In this document: positions 8,122 to 18,000 of the stretch, one piece after another
Numbering within the stretch: the stretch's first letter is position 1
How the letters are laid out: every line of letters begins with the position of its first letter
From: Xenorhabdus szentirmaii DSM 16338
Lineage (GTDB): Bacteria > Pseudomonadota > Gammaproteobacteria > Enterobacterales > Enterobacteriaceae
Assembly (NCBI RefSeq): GCF_002632585.1
Contig: NZ_NIBV01000001.1
Location: forward strand, 302,067-366,066
Length of the DNA stretch: 64,000 nt
Direction of reading: 5' to 3'
Notes under the pieces: generated by a model
Seen by the model: only the letters and a program-made list of their open reading frames with translations
What the model was told of the DNA's origin: nothing
Database searches by the model: none
Position numbers and translations under genes: made by a program

Positions 8122-9873
8122 TTACATCTCCATGCGTGCTCCATAGACTTCTTTGAATTCCCACAGATTTTTTTGGTGCGGGGTAGAGACATCCAGTTTG
8201 ACGAAGGTAGACTGACTGACAAAGCAGGCCATCGCCTCATGGATTAAGCGGCAGAAGCGGTACATCTCCCCCGGATTGGCGTAACAATCGGGGTTCAGGG
8301 TCAGTGACAGCAGACGCCCACGGACAGGGCAGCCCAGTTTTATCCGGTCAATCAGGCTCTCTTCCACTTGCATAATGCCGTCGATATGGCGCTGGATATG
8401 GCGGCTCAGGGGGCGGTTAAATTCGGCATAATGGTTAAACAGACGAAGAAAATGGCGCATCCCTTCTGGGGTAAACAACAAAACCGGTGGGCTGGCGAGG
8501 CAGGAAAGCAGCGGCCAGCCGGAGTTATCCTGCAACATCGGCGGATAATCGGGGGTCACTGGCGTAATATTGTGCACGCTGAGATGCGAAGGCGAACCCT
8601 CCTGCATCACACTGATGCTGCCTTGCGCCAGTGCCATTGCGGGTTCATGGTAGCCCGTGAAATCGCAGGCGACCGCGAGTTCAGGCAAGTTGCGAGCCGG
8701 TTTTCCTGTCAGGTCAAAAAAATGCAACCGGTGTTGAATGCGATCCAGCAAATCACGCTCGGTGCGGAGCTGATAGTAGAAATAATCTGGCTCTTCCCCG
8801 GCCAACAGTTCCGCTGCGGGCGTAAACTGCTCTATCGGCAGGTAGCGGTAAGGCATGCCCCGTTGGGCGTCATCATCGGGTTGTTGAACTACCTGAACGT
8901 CATGCAACCGGAACAATTTTACGGAATCCCCCAGCAGCAAGGGATAACAGTGATTTTCGGCACTCAGCTGAATAGGCGGGCTGATTTGTTTTTCCAGATG
9001 AATGGCCGGCACACAGCCCAGCATAAAGGCATCACCGACACCATCCAGCGGCAGTTCGCCTTCAAAACGAAAAATCAGTTCAAACGTGCCGTCCGCATTG
9101 AGCGGGATTTCCGTGCGGTCACAGCTGATATCCAGCGTGACAAAATTATACAGATGAGGCAGCGCATAATATTCAACCAACGTTTGCAGGCCGGTATAGG
9201 GGTTGTTTTTCATCGGCAGGATGGGCTTATCCAGCAGGTCATGCCAGCCATAAGGAAAACAGCTCAGCTTGCGTTGCTCGCCCTGTGCGCTGACGCTCAT
9301 CTCACAGATATGCTGATCAAGCCACAGGCTGAGTTGTGCCGCCTGCTCAGTATCCGTGCCAAGGAAAAAAGAGAGCGCTCCGCATTTCCAGACCGAAGAA
9401 GCACTTCCCGTCTGACACAGGGTCAGGATAATTTCACTGTGGGTGCCGGTTTTTTTCACCCTGCGATCCCGCACCACTAAAGGCTCAATATGCAGCGGGC
9501 GGCAGGTTTTGAACGAGAGTAATTGCTCCTCCGTCTGTGCAGAAACAGCAGTGCTCTTGGGAATATCCGCAGCGCCCTGATGTTCACCATCGGTAGGGAA
9601 AAATTGCAGGATTGTGGCAGGCGGAACAGGGCACAGCACTAACGGCCAGATACGGGCCAGAATACCGTGGGTAATTTCGGGGAAATCATCCTCCAGTTTA
9701 TCCCGTAAACGGGCAATCAGCAGAGAAAACGCCTCAAAAAGACGTTGAATATCGGGATCATTAGCCGTTGCCAGAAAGTCTGTTAAATGGGGGGACTCTT
9801 TTATCACGCGCTGAGCCAGCTCCCACAGGTAAGCGCGTTCTTGCAGGTACAGTGATTCCTTGCGGTTTTTCAT
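8122..9873 (-). CDS. tssF: T6SS baseplate subunit TssF
   Basis: 583 aa, normal for TssF (VasA/ImpG, DUF879). It begins with the family hallmark YLQERAYLWELA and contains the DPDIQRLFEAFSLLIARLRDKLEDDFPE segment near residue 45. The conserved middle and the C-terminal GRLLSLTLNPDCYANPGEMY region are also present. TssF is a wedge component of the baseplate beside TssG, TssK and TssE. None of those genes is here: upstream of 9873 the sequence becomes unrelated, so this is a stand-alone tssF joined to a vgrG-effector module. The RBS GAAGGAGAAAT precedes ATG 9873. The reading frame is intact. Confidence 0.92.
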   Translation of the reverse strand: MKNRKESLYLQERAYLWELAQRVIKESPHLTDFLATANDPDIQRLFEAFSLLIARLRDKLEDDFPEITHGILARIWPLVLCPVPPATILQFFPTDGEHQGAADIPKSTAVSAQTEEQLLSFKTCRPLHIEPLVVRDRRVKKTGTHSEIILTLCQTGSASSVWKCGALSFFLGTDTEQAAQLSLWLDQHICEMSVSAQGEQRKLSCFPYGWHDLLDKPILPMKNNPYTGLQTLVEYYALPHLYNFVTLDISCDRTEIPLNADGTFELIFRFEGELPLDGVGDAFMLGCVPAIHLEKQISPPIQLSAENHCYPLLLGDSVKLFRLHDVQVVQQPDDDAQRGMPYRYLPIEQFTPAAELLAGEEPDYFYYQLRTERDLLDRIQHRLHFFDLTGKPARNLPELAVACDFTGYHEPAMALAQGSISVMQEGSPSHLSVHNITPVTPDYPPMLQDNSGWPLLSCLASPPVLLFTPEGMRHFLRLFNHYAEFNRPLSRHIQRHIDGIMQVEESLIDRIKLGCPVRGRLLSLTLNPDCYANPGEMYRFCRLIHEAMACFVSQSTFVKLDVSTPHQKNLWEFKEVYGARMEM

Positions 9874-11773
9874 ATTTCTCCTTCTTTGCGCAGATATTCA
9901 AACTAATAAACCATCGGCATTTCATTGAAAATATTTATAAATAAAAAAGAAAAAGACTCAATTTGACTATTATACGGAGTTATTGGTTAATTTAATTGAT
10001 GAGTTTCGATTTTCTTGCTATTCAGGAAAAATCTTAAAAAAACAATCGCAGTAATCATTTGCCCCCTTTCTCTTCAACCGATAACATCTTTGCTGACAAT
10101 AACGATCCATCGCCTTCGGGTGGCGAAATAAAACTCCCGTAGCCTGAAAGGGAGAGCAAGTATTGCGGTACATCTGCGCACCTTTGGAAGCAGATATTGT
10201 CAGGCACATAACCCATCGTCTGGCGATGAAAGTTATCCGGTTTCTTGACTCACCGGCTTATCATTCACGCAGAGCAGTATTCCTACCACGTTCACCGTTA
10301 AATTTACCCCTGCACGATCTTCATCCACGTTTTGATTAACGCACGAATAAACGTCCCGAACACCGCGTGGCGTCACTTGCGTTTAAGCGGAGCGATTACC
10401 AAGTGACGCCGCTAAGCGGCCAACGTCCAGAGCACGTCTGGCCTGCCTTTACGACCCATTTGAACCCCGAATTACTCAATGAAACCGCTCGAAATAAGCC
10501 ATTGACCCGTACAGACTGCAATTTTGTTTGATTGATGAACAATTGTCCGGTCTGGTTTTTAATCCACTGCCTTACAACAGGCTGATGCAATAAAAAAGGA
10601 GAAATCACGCCACGTCACGATTAATGAGGCGTTCATCCTGAGCTGATCAGGCACTGAACGGGGAGTATTCCATCGCCGTGCTGAGCACATAGCGAACTCC
10701 TGCAAAAACTCAACACCACCTCGCCCTGCTACACATTATCTGACGCACCACAGAACGGTGAACCTCACCGACACGCAGGGAATGTTTCGAAATAAGTAAA
10801 ATAAGTCTGAAAAACACAGGGAAAATACGGATAGCGAAGCGATCACGAACGAGAATAAACAACAAAGATTGATGTAGCCGTCCCTATTCTCCTCTGAGTT
10901 TGTGTGATAACTGAGGGCAGGATTCACTGCGCCTTTACCTACAAAATAGCCTAACTTTCTGTTTGATCGCGCATGTGTTCAAATAAGTTTGAAGTAGGTT
11001 TATAACCGTTCAACTTAGCCGTTCGGTTATTGAGTTAGATAAAACAATCCGTTAAGGTATTCCCGCCATTAGCAAAATCTAGTGGTCAGGGATTTGCCCC
11101 CTTGAGAAAATGCCCCGCTGGTAGAAAGTTCCTACCAGCGTGTTTGCTTGTGCCCTTTTCAATGGCGGTTCAGACTGGGGAGGCTTCGGCCTCGCCGGTT
11201 GGGTATTTTCCGGTAGTGCAAACCCTGTCTGAATTGCCACCATCAATATTAATGAATGGAAGGGGTAGCAGGAATGAATAACGATACGCAATAATGTCTA
11301 TTTCCCGGATGCAAAAACGTTCCGTGAAACATTTCATCATTTTTTTCATGTCATATTCCCCGAAAAAGGACAGGAATTGGCGACGCGACTGACAGATAAT
11401 TTCCAGACTTTAATTCCTGCATCTTCAAGTTAATTGCGTATAGATTGAAATTCCAGCTTCTCGCTTTACGATAATTTATTTTTATACTTACAATACATCA
11501 TCGTAAATTGCACTAATGAATCTGAACGTCATTAATTGAATTTGTAATAACTACTACACATCCAGTTTAAATATTTTTACGTTAAATAAAATTATGAAAT
11601 ATTTTCTTTGTAAATATAAGTATCGCTATACTCAAATAGTAATATAAAAATATTTTACTCTAAATATAATTCATACTCATAGATTTTGAAATTATAGTTC
11701 ATATAAATTTTATTTTCCCTTTCATTAAGGAGTTAAATTCATTTTTTAAAATCATTTAATTAAGGAAATAACA
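9874..11773. other. 1.9-kb gene-poor mosaic region
   Basis: I find no gene here that I can support. Base composition changes from balanced (about 10000-11300) to very AT-rich (11400-11773), suggesting patchwork of different origins. Several short open frames exist, for example 10055-10216 minus (53 codons), 10233-10376 minus (GTG start) and 11079-11291 minus; none has a recognisable domain or a strong RBS. A plus-strand frame around 11283-11430 stays open without a proper start, which looks like decay of a small accessory gene. The first 130 bases beside tssF should hold its promoter. Confidence 0.5.
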
Positions 11774-12121
11774 ATGAGTGACATAATTGCATATTATAAA
11801 AATGGTGTTCCATATACTTCGGAAAACCTTAGAATTGTGAAAATTATCCCGGATCAAATCAACGGAAGAGAAGTCTTAAACAGAATTAGATCAGATTTCA
11901 TGCCATCTCTTCCTGAATTTATACCTGGAGGGTATGCCAGAGCACGTCACGCATTAGCATTGGGTGCCACGTATGCACCAGATGGAGGAATGAGTTCTCG
12001 TGATATGATTAATTTTTGGAAAGAACATGGGGCAGAGGACGGAATCTGTCCTGTATGCTCAAGAAAAAATTGCCCTTATTTAAAAAGAGAAATGGAGAAG
12101 GCCGAGGACTTGGCAAGGTAA
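11774..12121 (+). CDS. Hypothetical protein with C-terminal Cys cluster
   Basis: 115 aa, no family recognised. AAGGAAATAACA precedes the ATG, a good RBS. The protein is Met/Arg-rich in the middle and ends with CPVCSRKNCPYLK, a CxxC-type group that could bind zinc. The gene is AT-rich like its two downstream neighbours on the same strand, so the three may have arrived together. The next gene starts 8 nt after this stop in another frame; either they are two coupled genes or one gene split by a frameshift close to the end. Confidence 0.6.
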   Translation: MSDIIAYYKNGVPYTSENLRIVKIIPDQINGREVLNRIRSDFMPSLPEFIPGGYARARHALALGATYAPDGGMSSRDMINFWKEHGAEDGICPVCSRKNCPYLKREMEKAEDLAR

Positions 12122-12129
12122 ATCCCAAT

Positions 12130-12357
12130 ATGCCAGCTAAAGTTCATGCTAATGTGGTCTTAAATCATTTTCATAAAGAAGGCCTCAACGTTATCAAAGA
12201 AAATGCTTCGGGATTTTCAGTAGAGAAAGAAAAAATCACAGATACACAGTTTAATTACATGAAGAGTCAATTTGACCGAGGTGATAATAATGGTTTTTCT
12301 CCCGAACAAATAGCGGCCGGAAAGAAAAACGAACCCCTCACCCACTATTATCCATGA
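12130..12357 (+). CDS. Hypothetical small protein, possible second part of split gene
   Basis: 75 aa from ATG 12130, with AAGG 11 nt upstream inside the end of the previous gene. The frame is open from 12016, but the earlier part is only the shadow of the Cys-rich segment of the preceding gene. It is polar, with a KVHANVVLNHFHKEG start and a PEQIAAGKKNEPLTHYYP end. It has no signal peptide or membrane segment and no known domain. It could be the C-terminal part of a frameshifted toxin-like protein with the 11774 gene. Confidence 0.45.
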   Translation: MPAKVHANVVLNHFHKEGLNVIKENASGFSVEKEKITDTQFNYMKSQFDRGDNNGFSPEQIAAGKKNEPLTHYYP

Positions 12358-12427
12358 TAACGATTTCAAGATAACATAAATTTAGGCTCAGCTTTTTTAT
12401 ATAAATGGACAACATAGAGAGGGAATA

Positions 12428-13009
12428 ATGATGGATTTTCACCCAAAAAATTATTTGTCGGGGCGAAAGAGTATATTAGTTACTTTATTTATTATTTCTT
12501 TCTCTGTGTTTTATTTTTACACATACAAGCAAATTAATATCGTCGAAAAGATATTTGATTATACAGATAAGCATTGTCATGTTAATGAGGAATGTGTGGT
12601 TAACATGGCAAACGTCACCTCATTTGAATGGGATTACATGTATCTCATCGATAGTGGATTTGAACATAAACGTGTTGAAAGTTTTGTCAACCTAAAACTT
12701 GATATGAATCTGGAGTTTTCCCAGCATATTATCTTTACCAAAGATAACAAACTTGTTCATCATGAAGGGTACTTTTATTATCCAGATACCAGTGGAAGAA
12801 AAGCATTACTTTTGAATTTTGATGATTTTAAAAATGGAATAAAACCGATTAAGTATTACGTCATGTCAAAAGATAATGCAAAGGTTTTGATAAAAAAGGA
12901 AATAGTACCAAATTTTCAGGATTATCGAGATTATTATTGGTTTTCATATACAAATGAAAATCAAGCAGTGAGGGGAGATGTAATATATCAAGAACCAACA
13001 AAAAATTAA
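12428..13009 (+). CDS. Single-pass membrane protein, possible immunity protein
   Basis: 193 aa. One membrane segment near residues 17-33 (ILVTLFIISFSVFYFYTY) is followed by about 155 residues likely to face the periplasm, rich in Tyr, Asp and Asn. GAGGG lies 5 nt before the first ATG; the second codon is also ATG. No family recognised. Membrane anchoring plus a periplasmic domain, behind small soluble AT-rich genes and close to a PAAR remnant, fits an inner-membrane immunity protein, but this rests on context only. Confidence 0.6.
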   Translation: MMDFHPKNYLSGRKSILVTLFIISFSVFYFYTYKQINIVEKIFDYTDKHCHVNEECVVNMANVTSFEWDYMYLIDSGFEHKRVESFVNLKLDMNLEFSQHIIFTKDNKLVHHEGYFYYPDTSGRKALLLNFDDFKNGIKPIKYYVMSKDNAKVLIKKEIVPNFQDYRDYYWFSYTNENQAVRGDVIYQEPTKN

Positions 13010-13060
13010 ATGTGTTAAGTATTACAAGGCGATAGTCATTCTACCGCCTGTGAAATTTCG

Positions 13061-13249
13061 TTATCCCCCAGCAACAAGGGTACAGCCAGAGGGGCAGCCA
13101 CAATCTACCTTGTGCCCTTCCAATGCCACCGCCTTCCCCTGAATCACCGTCAGGGAAGAACCTTCAGCAATAGAGCCGGTGCCCTTACACGCAGGACAAA
13201 AGACATCATCCCCCACACAAGCAACAAGTTCACCATGCTTAGTTAACCC
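13061..13249 (-). pseudogene. PAAR-domain protein, 5'-truncated remnant
   Basis: The minus strand has an open stretch of 62 codons ending at TAA 13061-13063, with no usable start. Its product contains GDDVFCPACKGTG, then SSLTVIQGKAVALEGHKVDCGCPSG, the middle and end of a zinc-binding PAAR protein that sharpens the T6SS VgrG spike. The N-terminal third (normally with a GDxTSHGG motif) is missing; the break lies about 240 bp from an IS110 transposase gene, which may have caused the loss. It is evidence that a further T6SS cargo module once stood here. Confidence 0.75.
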
Positions 13250-13490
13250 TTATATCTTGATTATCACTTTTGCAGAGCGATAATCCCCTGAGGGATGCTG
13301 TTGTGAGTTTGTTATCATTAACCTGAACCTGAGATTTGTCATTCAGTAAAGTTCGTAGTTCAGAGTAAACCACAACAGCATAACCTCTTTATCGCCTTTA
13401 AGATTGAACGGTATCTTGTACCTTGAGCATCTATTTTATAAGTCTAATCATGGCGATATATCCTATGTTTCTGACAAAGAGGATAAACTT
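13250..13490 (+). other. Probable IS110-family left end with possible bridge-RNA region
   Basis: The 240 bp between the PAAR break and the transposase start contain no open frame. In IS110 elements of the IS621 type, the stretch between the left end and the recombinase encodes the bridge RNA. I see short self-complementary stretches (for example around 13280-13300) but cannot define RNA loops or the exact left end by eye. Confidence 0.35.
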
Positions 13491-14453
13491 ATGTCTGATA
13501 ACATCGTGGTCGGCATTGATATTGCTAAACTCAAATTTGATGTCGCTGTTTGGTCAGGAAAAAATCATGACAAAACCAAACATTTTTCGAATGATCTTCA
13601 AGGATTCGACGCCTTCATTGATTGACTTACCCCCGACTCAAATTACCATTTTTGCATGAAAGCCACGGGAACTTATGGTTACCCGCTCGCATTCTACTTT
13701 TCGGATAAAGGATTGATTATCAGTGTCGTGAATCCAGTACAAATCCATGCATTTGGGAAAGCGGAATGACTTCGTAATAAAACGGATAAAATTGACGCCA
13801 AGCTGATAGCACGTTATTGCGCCAGCCAGCACCCGCCTGCATGGCAGCCTGCACCGCTCTGTGAACGCCAGTTACTGGCGTTAGCCCGCCATCTCAATAA
13901 GCTGAATGAAATGCTTTTGACAGAAGAGAATCGTCTCTCTGTAGCGAATGAAATTATTTATGATTCTCATACAAAAATAATCACCCTGCTAAAGCAAGAG
14001 ATCAACGACACAGAACAGAAAATAAAAAATCACATTGATGACTCCCCCATACTGAAGAAAAATAAGGCATTATTGGAAAGCATTCCCGGTATTGGTGAAC
14101 GGTCAAGTGCAACATTATTAGCTTATATTGGTGATGGTTCACGATTTCAACACAGTGGGCAGGTTGTGGCTTATGCAGGACTCAATCCCAAATTGCATGA
14201 ATCAGGGCAGCTAAAAGGGCCAGCCCATCTCTCGAAGCAGGGAAGTGCCGAGTTGCGAAAAGCACTTTATATGCCAGCATTGGCAGCAATTAATTGCAAT
14301 AAGGTAGTGAGAAAGCAGTGGGAGCAGCTCACAGCACGTCATAAAGGAGGGAAGATCGGTGTTTGTGCCGTTATGCGTAAACTCTTACGGTTAGCTTATG
14401 GTGTAATGAAATCAGGCACATTATTTAACGCAGAAATACCGCTTGCAGTTTAA
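13491..14453 (+). pseudogene. IS110-family transposase, inactivated
   Basis: One continuous frame of 320 codons interrupted by two in-frame TGA codons (13623-13625 and 13767-13769). The product shows the RuvC-like DEDD part (GIDIAK start; NKTDKIDAKLIARYC) and the C-terminal Transposase_20 part (LLESIPGIGERSSATLLAYIG, with the Ser-containing domain downstream). The second acidic residue, normally Glu in the MEATG motif, is Lys here (CMKATGTYG). Two stops plus this change make it non-functional. GAGG lies 8 nt before ATG 13491. Confidence 0.88.
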
Positions 14454-14575
14454 TGGCTGAGACGGTATCTGAACTTCGGATTGGTTTTCAGCCAGCTCAG
14501 TGTTTCACGGGTGCTCTGAACCATTTTCTGCATCAGGCGTCGTTCATTACGGGGTATGGGTGCTATGATTGTCAT
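14450..14575 (-). pseudogene. IS630-family transposase, N-terminal fragment
   Basis: A 41-codon frame begins MTIIAPIPRNERRLMQK, which I recognise as the usual start of enterobacterial IS630-type transposases. After about residue 18 the sequence departs from that family and ends within the last bases of the IS110 transposase gene. This looks like an IS630 copy cut by the IS110 insertion or by a later deletion. Recognition is from memory of the family start, so moderate confidence. Confidence 0.5.
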
Positions 14576-14577
14576 CG

Positions 14578-14640
14578 CTCAGTCCGGTTGGTGATGTTCG
14601 TGAGTTTGGCGATTAATCAGATCGCACAATCCGGACTGAG
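14578..14640. repeat. 63-bp segment with 10-bp terminal inverted repeats
   Basis: CTCAGTCCGG at the left and its exact complement CCGGACTGAG at the right enclose 43 bases, directly before the start of the IS630 fragment on the minus strand. It may be part of an IS630 terminus or a small hairpin element. Confidence 0.5.
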
Positions 14641-14784
14641 TTCCCTTCAGGTGATCTATTATTTGGTGCAGCTATTTAGGCATTGATGACGACAATGACT
14701 AAGAAGTGTATTTTTAACGCCTCATACAGAGCATGGAATAAAACCAATTCACTTAGGTGAGCCTATTGTTGTAGAGATAATATT

Positions 14785-14940
14785 ATGTATAAATGGGATA
14801 TTCCTGAAAGTTATTCAAATAAGAACATTGGTGAATATCAGTATGATACTGTTGATTATTTACCTAACAACAATTCAATTCCTATTATTAGCAATAGATT
14901 AAAAGTGTTTTTTGAGAAAAACCTACCTAAAATAGCATGA
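14785..14940 (+). CDS. Small hypothetical protein, possibly truncated immunity protein
   Basis: 51 codons from ATG to TGA: MYKWDIPESY at the start and NRLKVFFEKNLPKIA at the end. Weak RBS. The start and the ISNRLKVFFEKN segment resemble the N-terminal part of Imm11-like (DUF1629) immunity proteins, which are usually about 180 aa, so this may be a truncated relic. That resemblance is an impression, not a demonstrated match. It stands among IS debris. Confidence 0.35.
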   Translation: MYKWDIPESYSNKNIGEYQYDTVDYLPNNNSIPIISNRLKVFFEKNLPKIA

Positions 14941-15001
14941 TATTATTTACTGTTTACGCTGGAAAGTTCTACGCATCCCTTCTGTTTTATATTTCCAATC
15001 T

Positions 15002-15026
15002 GCGAAGCCAGAAATACTGGCTTCGC
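15002..15026 (-). terminator. Hairpin downstream of the autotransporter gene
   Basis: Perfect 10-bp stem GCGAAGCCAG with a 5-nt loop, about 35 nt past the autotransporter stop. The T-run after it is poor on either strand, so termination may be weak or the hairpin may mainly protect the 3' end. Confidence 0.6.
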
Positions 15027-15059
15027 ATGTTTAATCAACTTATTACATTTAATTCACTC

Positions 15060-18000
15060 TCAGAATTGCCATCTGAAACCAACGTTCATGCTATTGTCTT
15101 GATGGCTGTCAGATATCAATCCACTATAACCCAGCATAAAGGATACATTGTCACTCGTGCTCATCTCTGCATTCGCCTTCAATGCCAGACCATCACGAGA
15201 CACTGGCACACTGTGGGTTACAAACGTTGTATTACTGCCATGGAAGGCTAAACTTTTAGTGCGTTCTTTTTCACCGTATTGGTGCTGCCAGCCTAATTCA
15301 CCATTCAGGGTAACAGAAGCTCCCCCGGTCGTTTGCCAGTTGTGGTTGGCTCTTAAGCCCAGTGTAGAAAGCGTCGATTCCGTATGTTGCTTTTTGCCGT
15401 GGAGCGCGGCAACACTACTGCCTTCATTGATGCCATCATTGCGGAAGTTAACATAAGCAAGATTCACGAACGGCTCCAAGTTCACCGCACCTGTCGGCAG
15501 GCTATAGGCAAGCTCAGCGGATAACTGGGTTGTCCGGCCATTATATTTCGCATCTTCACGGGCATAATAGCTATCATAACTGACAGTGCGGTTGGTATCG
15601 ATGCGGTGCCAAGTGAAGCCACCGTTCGTCCGCAGAGCCAAATCACCAAACTGGCGATCACCATAAAGCGCAAAGTGATAGTTATTACTGTCGGCAGTCG
15701 CACTATTACCACCGTCAAGAGAAGTGCGTGTATAACCCGTCGCAATACCGATGCGGCTATGTTCATCAACAAGCGTGTCTGCACCAAGGAATACACCGTA
15801 GTTAGAAGCCTGATAGCCCGTGGCATTGTGTGTCCCGGAAGCATGGCTCCATGCCCCCAGCAACCGGACCCACGCACCATTATCATCTCCACGGACATCC
15901 GGCGACGATGAACGCCCTTCAACCTGACTCAAGCGAGTATTCAATGTATCACGCAAGTAGCGGCTATCATTGACTAACAAAGAGGTAATGTCAGCATGGA
16001 CCTGCCCATCAAGCTGGCGATAGATATTTCTGGCTTGTTCCCCGGTATTGCTGCCTACAATGCTTTCATAGACCGGGTTGCCTGCACCGAGAGTATCAGC
16101 CGCAGCAGCTACCGCCCGCTCATTTTGGGTTTTGGCAACATCTGCAAAAGCTGTTTCATTACGTCCGACATGTAAAGTCACGACCTCAGGCTGATAAGAC
16201 AGGTTTGTACCGAGGAAAAGATAGTTTGAGGTGACCTTATCAAAACGTCCACTAATGCCCTGCTTCGCATCTAAGATATTAAAGTTCTGATTCGTCAGGC
16301 TTGGTACTTCTTTAAAAGAAAGTAAGTTTTTTTCTTTTTCAAGGAAAGCGGTCACTTCACCACCATTAAGCTGTACACTTTTTTCTGTTTGAATGCGGTC
16401 AGCGTGACCATTGGAAGACACTTCAACGAAGTAATGTGAACCGGGTTCAAATGTGACGTTATCCGTTGCCTTAAGGATGCCAACCAAGTTACCCGGGGCA
16501 ACCGTACCACCACGTTGAACATGGAGCTTGCCCACCGTGCCATTGCCACCCAAAATGCCACTGTCCAATACCTCAACGGAAGAAGTGACACTGCCATTAA
16601 TCTTCAATAATCCCTGTTTAACCAGAGTCGGACCAGAATATGTATTTTTGCCACTGAGGTTCAACGTACCATGGCCCTGTTTCGTTAGACCACCATGCCC
16701 ACTGATATCATTGATCCATTCATCTGACGAACATTCCTTTGCATTACAAATACGCTGCGTTGGTTTGCCCTCATCCAGCACAACATCGGAACCGGGAATA
16801 TCAGCAATGAATTGGCCATTGCCATAAGCGACCCCATCAGGATCCGGGATGCGGAATTGTTCTGGGATGTCTTCCACGGTATAGAACATACTTGGGCCAT
16901 CAATGGCTTTTCCGAGGTTAATCATGCCCCAGCCGTACACTTTATCAATGCCCTCTTCACCCATATCCGTTGCAGTTGTGCGAAGTACGGAAGCTATCTG
17001 AGCACCAGTCATATAGGGAAAACGTTCCATCAACACCGCAGCACTACCGGCAACATGAGGTGAGGCCATCGACGTACCGCTAAATTTGTCATAGCCGGTT
17101 TTTATGTCATTCACATCTTTTCCGTCGATGACGGCACTGTAGATACTGCTGCCGGGTGCGCTGACACAAACACTGGCCGTATAACCACAAATGGAAGAAA
17201 ACTTGCTGATGGAATAAGGCACCTGATTGTGACTATTCGGATCTTTCTCCAGACTGGCAACCACCAGCCAGTTTGGCGCAGTATCCGGCACAAACCAAGG
17301 TATTCCGTGGAGGGCATCGGGTTCAGTAAAATTATAGTTATTGCCGGCAGAAAAGATGGTCAAAACCCCACTATGGGCCGCATCAATGGCACCCTGATAT
17401 GCACCACCCGGTTTGGTACCTAAAATAGGCCTGATTTCATCAAACTGCTTTTGGGCATCCGCCAGAGAAAAATGCACGGCGTCCGGATCTGTTTCCCCCT
17501 TATCAAATGCCTTGCCAGTGCCAATCCCCCAACTGTTATTAATGATGCGGGCGCCGTTGTCTATCAATGCATGCCAACCCGCGTAGTAAACTCCGCCATC
17601 ATTACCCAGAATAATGCCATCTTCAGGGCCGGGATCACCGTTATCGGCACTCACAATCTGTGCATCATAAGCTACGCCATGCATTTCTTTGCCATCCCGG
17701 TTAGCCGCGGCAATACCCGCAACATGGACCCCATGAGTGCCTAACTTCCCGTTTGACTGCAAACTAGGCTCACTACCATAATGGAATCGATCGCCTTTTT
17801 TCACGGGGATATACGGGTCGGTATATTCGCGTATCCCTGACGTTTCTAAATTTATTATTTTGTCTTTTCCGGCAAACTCGGGATGCTTGGCATAGACAAC
17901 CTGATCAAATATACCCAGCTTAACGCCTTTGCCGGTATAGCCTCTGGCATAAGCTTTATCAGCGTTGATCGCTCCCAGCCCCCAATTGCCCTTGAATTCA

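Noticed and set aside
8368-9480. 370-codon open frame on the plus strand
   Set aside because: Lies wholly opposite tssF; its residues reflect the complementary codons and it has no RBS or domain.
10055-10216. 53-codon minus frame followed by a 23-codon overlapping frame
   Set aside because: The overlap is suggestive, but there is no RBS, conserved domain or neighbour to support translation.
11079-11291. 70-codon minus frame, vaguely phage Ash/Icd-like in composition
   Set aside because: The resemblance could not be pinned to any motif; the opposite strand is equally open.
13404-13490. Earlier start for the IS110 transposase
   Set aside because: The conserved protein begins at MSDNIVVGIDIAK; the upstream residues do not fit the family and a good RBS precedes 13491.
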